Source: an uncultured Eubacterium sp. (lineage in GTDB: Bacteria > Bacillota > Clostridia > Lachnospirales > Lachnospiraceae). Taken from it: DNA of 64,000 nt. The stretch covers positions 62,001-126,000 of the forward strand of contig CAUCXT010000002.1 of assembly GCA_958446835.1 (NCBI GenBank). The letters are read 5' to 3'. Both the position numbers and the translations under genes were made by a program. Below the pieces are notes generated by a model, which was not told the DNA's origin, ran no database searches, and saw nothing but the letters and a program-made list of their open reading frames with translations. Of this stretch, positions 61,473 to 64,000 are shown in pieces; position 1 is the stretch's first letter; the number at the start of each line of letters is the position of its first letter.

Positions 61473-61690
61473 TGCTTGCTTTATCGAGAAAGAAGAATGA
61501 GTCCATTGTAATCAACAACGATATAGAGGTAACTGTGCTTGAAATCAAGGGAGACCAGGTCAAGATAGGTATCACAGCGCCGAAGTCTGTTCCGGTGTAC
61601 CGCAAGGAGGTATATGTACAGATCAAGGACGCGAACAAGGCGGCAAGTGTTTCTGACGGAGCGGAGGCTCTAAGGAACCTTTTAGGATAG
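61472..61690 (+). CDS. csrA: Carbon storage/translational regulator CsrA
   Basis: A 72-residue RNA-binding dimer: MLALSRKKNESIVINNDIEV, VTVLEIKGDQVKIGITAPKS and VYRKEVYVQIK with the RNA-contact Arg residues. In motile Firmicutes CsrA represses flagellin mRNA and is antagonised by FliW from the overlapping upstream gene. GAAGGAGGAG precedes ATG. Confidence 0.96.
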   Translation: MLALSRKKNESIVINNDIEVTVLEIKGDQVKIGITAPKSVPVYRKEVYVQIKDANKAASVSDGAEALRNLLG

Positions 61691-61701
61691 TCATATAGGA
61701 C

Positions 61702-61729
61702 TAAACTTTTTATATAGGTCTGCCGAAAT
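61702..61729 (+). promoter_or_regulatory. SigD-like promoter of flaG-fliD
   Basis: TAAA (61702-61705), a 16-base spacer, GCCGAAAT (61722-61729): seven of eight -10 bases match GCCGATAT, but the spacer is one longer than usual. Confidence 0.5.
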
Positions 61730-61821
61730 ACAATAGAGAGTATGAAGAAATATAAGGATACACACATACAACAAGAAACAGCGTCAATATAATTTGAATG
61801 AACACACGGAGGTGTCTTGAA

Positions 61822-62280
61822 ATGGCGATTGAAGGAATTAAAGGGGCAGCATCAAGTGCTGCAATCAGTGCTTCGGTAAATATGGCGAAGCAGAATACTA
61901 CTGTTACCGAGACCAAGGAGGTCAGCGTACAGAATAATAACAGGCAGCCGGATACGGTTAAGGTGCAGACAGCTAATAAGGGCAGTCAGCAGAGCAAGGA
62001 TAGCGCTAGCGCTGTTGCAGATGACAACAGCAAGAAGGTTGAGCAGGATATTCAGCTCAATGAGAAGGCTCTCAAGCAGCGTATATCAGAGATTAACAGC
62101 AAGCTCAACAACAATACGGTTGCAGAGTTCGGTTATCACGATGAGACCAACAGAGTAACAATTAAGATAGTTGACAAGGATACCAAGGAGACAATTAAGG
62201 AGATTCCGCCGGAGAAGACTCTTGACCTTATCGCTAAGGCATGGGAGCTTGCCGGAATCCTTGTGGACGAGAAACGCTAA
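61822..62280 (+). CDS. flaG: FlaG family flagellar protein
   Basis: A 152-residue protein: a low-complexity Ala/Ser/Gln/Lys-rich N-terminal half and the FlaG domain at the C-terminus (GYHDETNRVTIKIVDKDTKE, TIKEIPPEKTLDLIAKAWEL). FlaG influences filament length in other species; its mechanism is not settled. ATG 61822 behind CGGAGGTG; the in-frame ATG 61798 lacks a ribosome site. fliD follows after 30 bases. Confidence 0.9.
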   Translation: MAIEGIKGAASSAAISASVNMAKQNTTVTETKEVSVQNNNRQPDTVKVQTANKGSQQSKDSASAVADDNSKKVEQDIQLNEKALKQRISEINSKLNNNTVAEFGYHDETNRVTIKIVDKDTKETIKEIPPEKTLDLIAKAWELAGILVDEKR

Positions 62281-62310
62281 CCATCGTAACATGATGGAAA
62301 GGAGTAAAGT

Positions 62311-64000
62311 ATGGCAATAAGAGTCAGCGGACTTATATCAGGACTTGATACAGACTCCATTGTACAGGAGCTTGTATCAGCATATTCAACCAAGAAAGAG
62401 AAGTATGAGAAAGCGCAGACAAAGCAGGAATGGAAGATGGATGCATGGAAGACCATGAACAGCAAGATATATGGCTTCTACACATCGAGCCTTTCGAATA
62501 TGAGAATGTCTACAGCTTACAGCCTTAAGACAAGCTCTATATCTAACAGCAATGTGGCAACAGTTAAGGCCTCATCCTCCGCTGTCAACGGTACACAGAA
62601 GATGAAGGTCAATAAGCTTGCCTCCTCAGCGTATATGACGGGCGGCATAGTGAAGCTGTCGGACGATAAGAACGATACAGGCAATAAGAAGGTGACAGGC
62701 AGCACTGCACTTTCCGATATGGGTATTGAGACAGGAAGCAAGATAGCTGTCAACAATAAGGAAATAGAGATAACAGACAAGATGACGGTGAATCAGCTTG
62801 TGGCTAAGCTTAAGGATGCAGGCGTCAATGCAAGCTTCGATGAGACCAACCAGAGATTCTTCGTCAATGCAAAGACGTCAGGCGCAGACGGTGAGTTCAC
62901 ACTCACTGCGAATAACTTTGGCGGACTTAATGCTATTCAGTCACTTGGACTTTTTGCTACCAAGGACACGGATGGCGAACCTACAGCGGAGATGAAGAAG
63001 TATGAGGCAATTCTGTCAGATGATACTATAGATGCTGATGATGAACGGAAACGCGTTGCAAATGCGGTTGTCAATAGTAAGAGCTATACAAGCACTGAGC
63101 TTGCAGATTATGAGGATACAGTTAAAGCTTATGAAAAGAATGCTGCCTTTGTAAAGCAATATGAATCAAGCCAGAAGATTGTGGATGCGTATTTGGAGCA
63201 ATCGAAGATTGTTGAGGATTATAACACAAAGCTTGACCCGGATGATGAGAACAGTGAGACGAAGCTTGATAAAGTGATGTCACTTCTTACCAAGGATACC
63301 GTAACAGATGACGATGGCATAGAAGCAAAGGTAATGTATACGGACAAAGAGATTGCTGCTATGAAGGAGTTCGTTGCAAAGGTGGACGCAGGCGAGATAA
63401 GCAAGGCAGATACTGATGATGACGGCAATAACAATGGAGATACATATGCCAACTACAAGGAGATAATTGCAGCCAAGGAAGAGTATGATACATACCAGAA
63501 TGCGGTTGCGTATACTAAAAAGAATGATAGCAGCTATAAGAGCGCAAGTGCTGTCCTTGCCGCAGTGCCGGAGTCAGAATATGAGAATATCAGGGATAAT
63601 GAGGTAAATGACCAGACCAAGATTGACGCTTACAATAAAGCTAAGTCAGCCGTAGCAGCTAATTCGGTCTCATCCTATGATGGGGATGCTGCCAGAATCA
63701 GCGGTCAGGACGCAGAGATAGTTCTTAACGGTGCCACATTCACCAGCAGCACAGGTACATTCTCTATCAATGGACTTTCAATCACGGCAATGCAGGTAAC
63801 CGGAGCTGATGAGGAGGTAAGCATTACGACCTCCAATGATACTCAGGCTATGTATGACAAGATTAAGGAGTTTATCGGCAAGTATAATGAACTCATCAAG
63901 GAGATGGATACGGCTTATAATGCAGCTTCAGCAGGAGATTATGAGCCTCTTACCGATGATGAGAAGGAGAATATGTCCGATAAGGAGATAGAGAAGTGGG
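62311..64000 (+). CDS. fliD: Flagellar cap protein FliD (C-terminus beyond the window)
   Basis: At least 563 residues, open to the window edge. The N-terminus is canonical (MAIRVSGLISGLDTDSIVQE), followed by VATVKASSSAVNG and an Ala/Gly/Ser-rich FliD domain; GQDAEIVLNGATF (about 462-474) and YDKIKEFIGKYNELI mark the later conserved parts. Between about residues 215 and 455 lies an extra acidic, helical, repeat-like segment (DDTIDADDERKR, LDPDDENSETKLDK, DTDDDGNNNG) that short FliD proteins lack. FliD caps the filament and is exposed at its tip. AAGGAG precedes ATG; a small hairpin CCATC/GATGG (62281-62297) is just upstream. Confidence 0.93.
   Translation, partial: MAIRVSGLISGLDTDSIVQELVSAYSTKKEKYEKAQTKQEWKMDAWKTMNSKIYGFYTSSLSNMRMSTAYSLKTSSISNSNVATVKASSSAVNGTQKMKVNKLASSAYMTGGIVKLSDDKNDTGNKKVTGSTALSDMGIETGSKIAVNNKEIEITDKMTVNQLVAKLKDAGVNASFDETNQRFFVNAKTSGADGEFTLTANNFGGLNAIQSLGLFATKDTDGEPTAEMKKYEAILSDDTIDADDERKRVANAVVNSKSYTSTELADYEDTVKAYEKNAAFVKQYESSQKIVDAYLEQSKIVEDYNTKLDPDDENSETKLDKVMSLLTKDTVTDDDGIEAKVMYTDKEIAAMKEFVAKVDAGEISKADTDDDGNNNGDTYANYKEIIAAKEEYDTYQNAVAYTKKNDSSYKSASAVLAAVPESEYENIRDNEVNDQTKIDAYNKAKSAVAANSVSSYDGDAARISGQDAEIVLNGATFTSSTGTFSINGLSITAMQVTGADEEVSITTSNDTQAMYDKIKEFIGKYNELIKEMDTAYNAASAGDYEPLTDDEKENMSDKEIEKW

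Noticed and set aside
1..64000. CRISPR arrays, rRNA, tRNA, prophage or intact insertion sequence genes
   Set aside because: No regularly spaced repeats, no rRNA or cloverleaf signatures and no transposase, integrase or phage structural proteins were seen on reading through both strands.

Overview
The window looks like the chromosome of a motile, spore-forming, Gram-positive anaerobe of the Lachnospiraceae (Roseburia/Agathobacter/Lachnospira/Butyrivibrio type). The pointers are a full set of low-GC Firmicute sporulation genes in conserved order, a Bacillus-like late flagellar cluster, and a beta-mannan oligosaccharide locus with GH130, cellobiose 2-epimerase, CE2 and CE17 genes of the kind known from Roseburia intestinalis. 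The genus cannot be fixed from sequence alone.

Layout. 1-4.1 kb: MarR regulator and a heterodimeric ABC exporter. 4.3-5.4 kb: XRE regulator and HicAB toxin-antitoxin. 5.5-7.3 kb: Xaa-Pro aminopeptidase behind a leader hairpin. 7.3-9.0 kb (minus): a 7TM sensor/HD-GYP gene split by a frameshift. 9.3-12.3 kb: solute-binding lipoprotein paired with a chemoreceptor. 12.4-19.8 kb: spoVT, hup, rqcP, yabP, yabQ, divIC, a short spoIIE, tilS, hpt, ftsH, as in the Bacillus subtilis yabN-ftsH region. 20.2-22.4 kb: GH13 alpha-glucanase. 22.4-26.1 kb: surface O-acylation cassette (AT3, MBOAT, SGNH-like). 26.1-27.9 kb: decayed TPR regulator and ABC exporter. 28.1-41.1 kb: mannan side-chain and backbone utilisation (GH36, LacI, epimerase, GH130, CE2, CE17, GH1, GH27) with a flagellin gene inside it. 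41.2-44.7 kb: AT-rich accessory genes (AAA-ATPase/PD-(D/E)XK protein, IMPase-like phosphatase plus membrane protein). 44.7-49.4 kb: spoIIID, trkAH (minus), mbl. 49.5-64 kb: flhO, flhP, flgJ-like, recD2, comFC, yvyF, flgM, flgN, two flgK genes, flgL, fliW, csrA, flaG, and fliD running off the end.

How the genes work together. The mannan genes make a cytoplasmic route: CE2 and CE17 deacetylate imported oligosaccharides, GH36/GH27 remove galactose, GH1 removes glucose, the epimerase turns mannobiose into mannosylglucose, and GH130 phosphorolyses it. No transporter or endomannanase lies here. The flagellar block encodes hook-filament junction, cap and the FliW-CsrA control switch, with SigD-like promoters before flgM and flaG.

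Most notable non-coding signals. Several genes have a Shine-Dalgarno sequence or start codon inside or looped by a perfect or near-perfect inverted repeat: four sporulation genes (spoVT, yabP, spoIIE, spoIIID) and the GH36 gene. A MITE-like dispersed repeat occurs twice clearly and once doubtfully in the 30-43 kb region. The mbl leader can fold into two mutually exclusive hairpins. No rRNA, tRNA, CRISPR array or intact transposase gene was seen.
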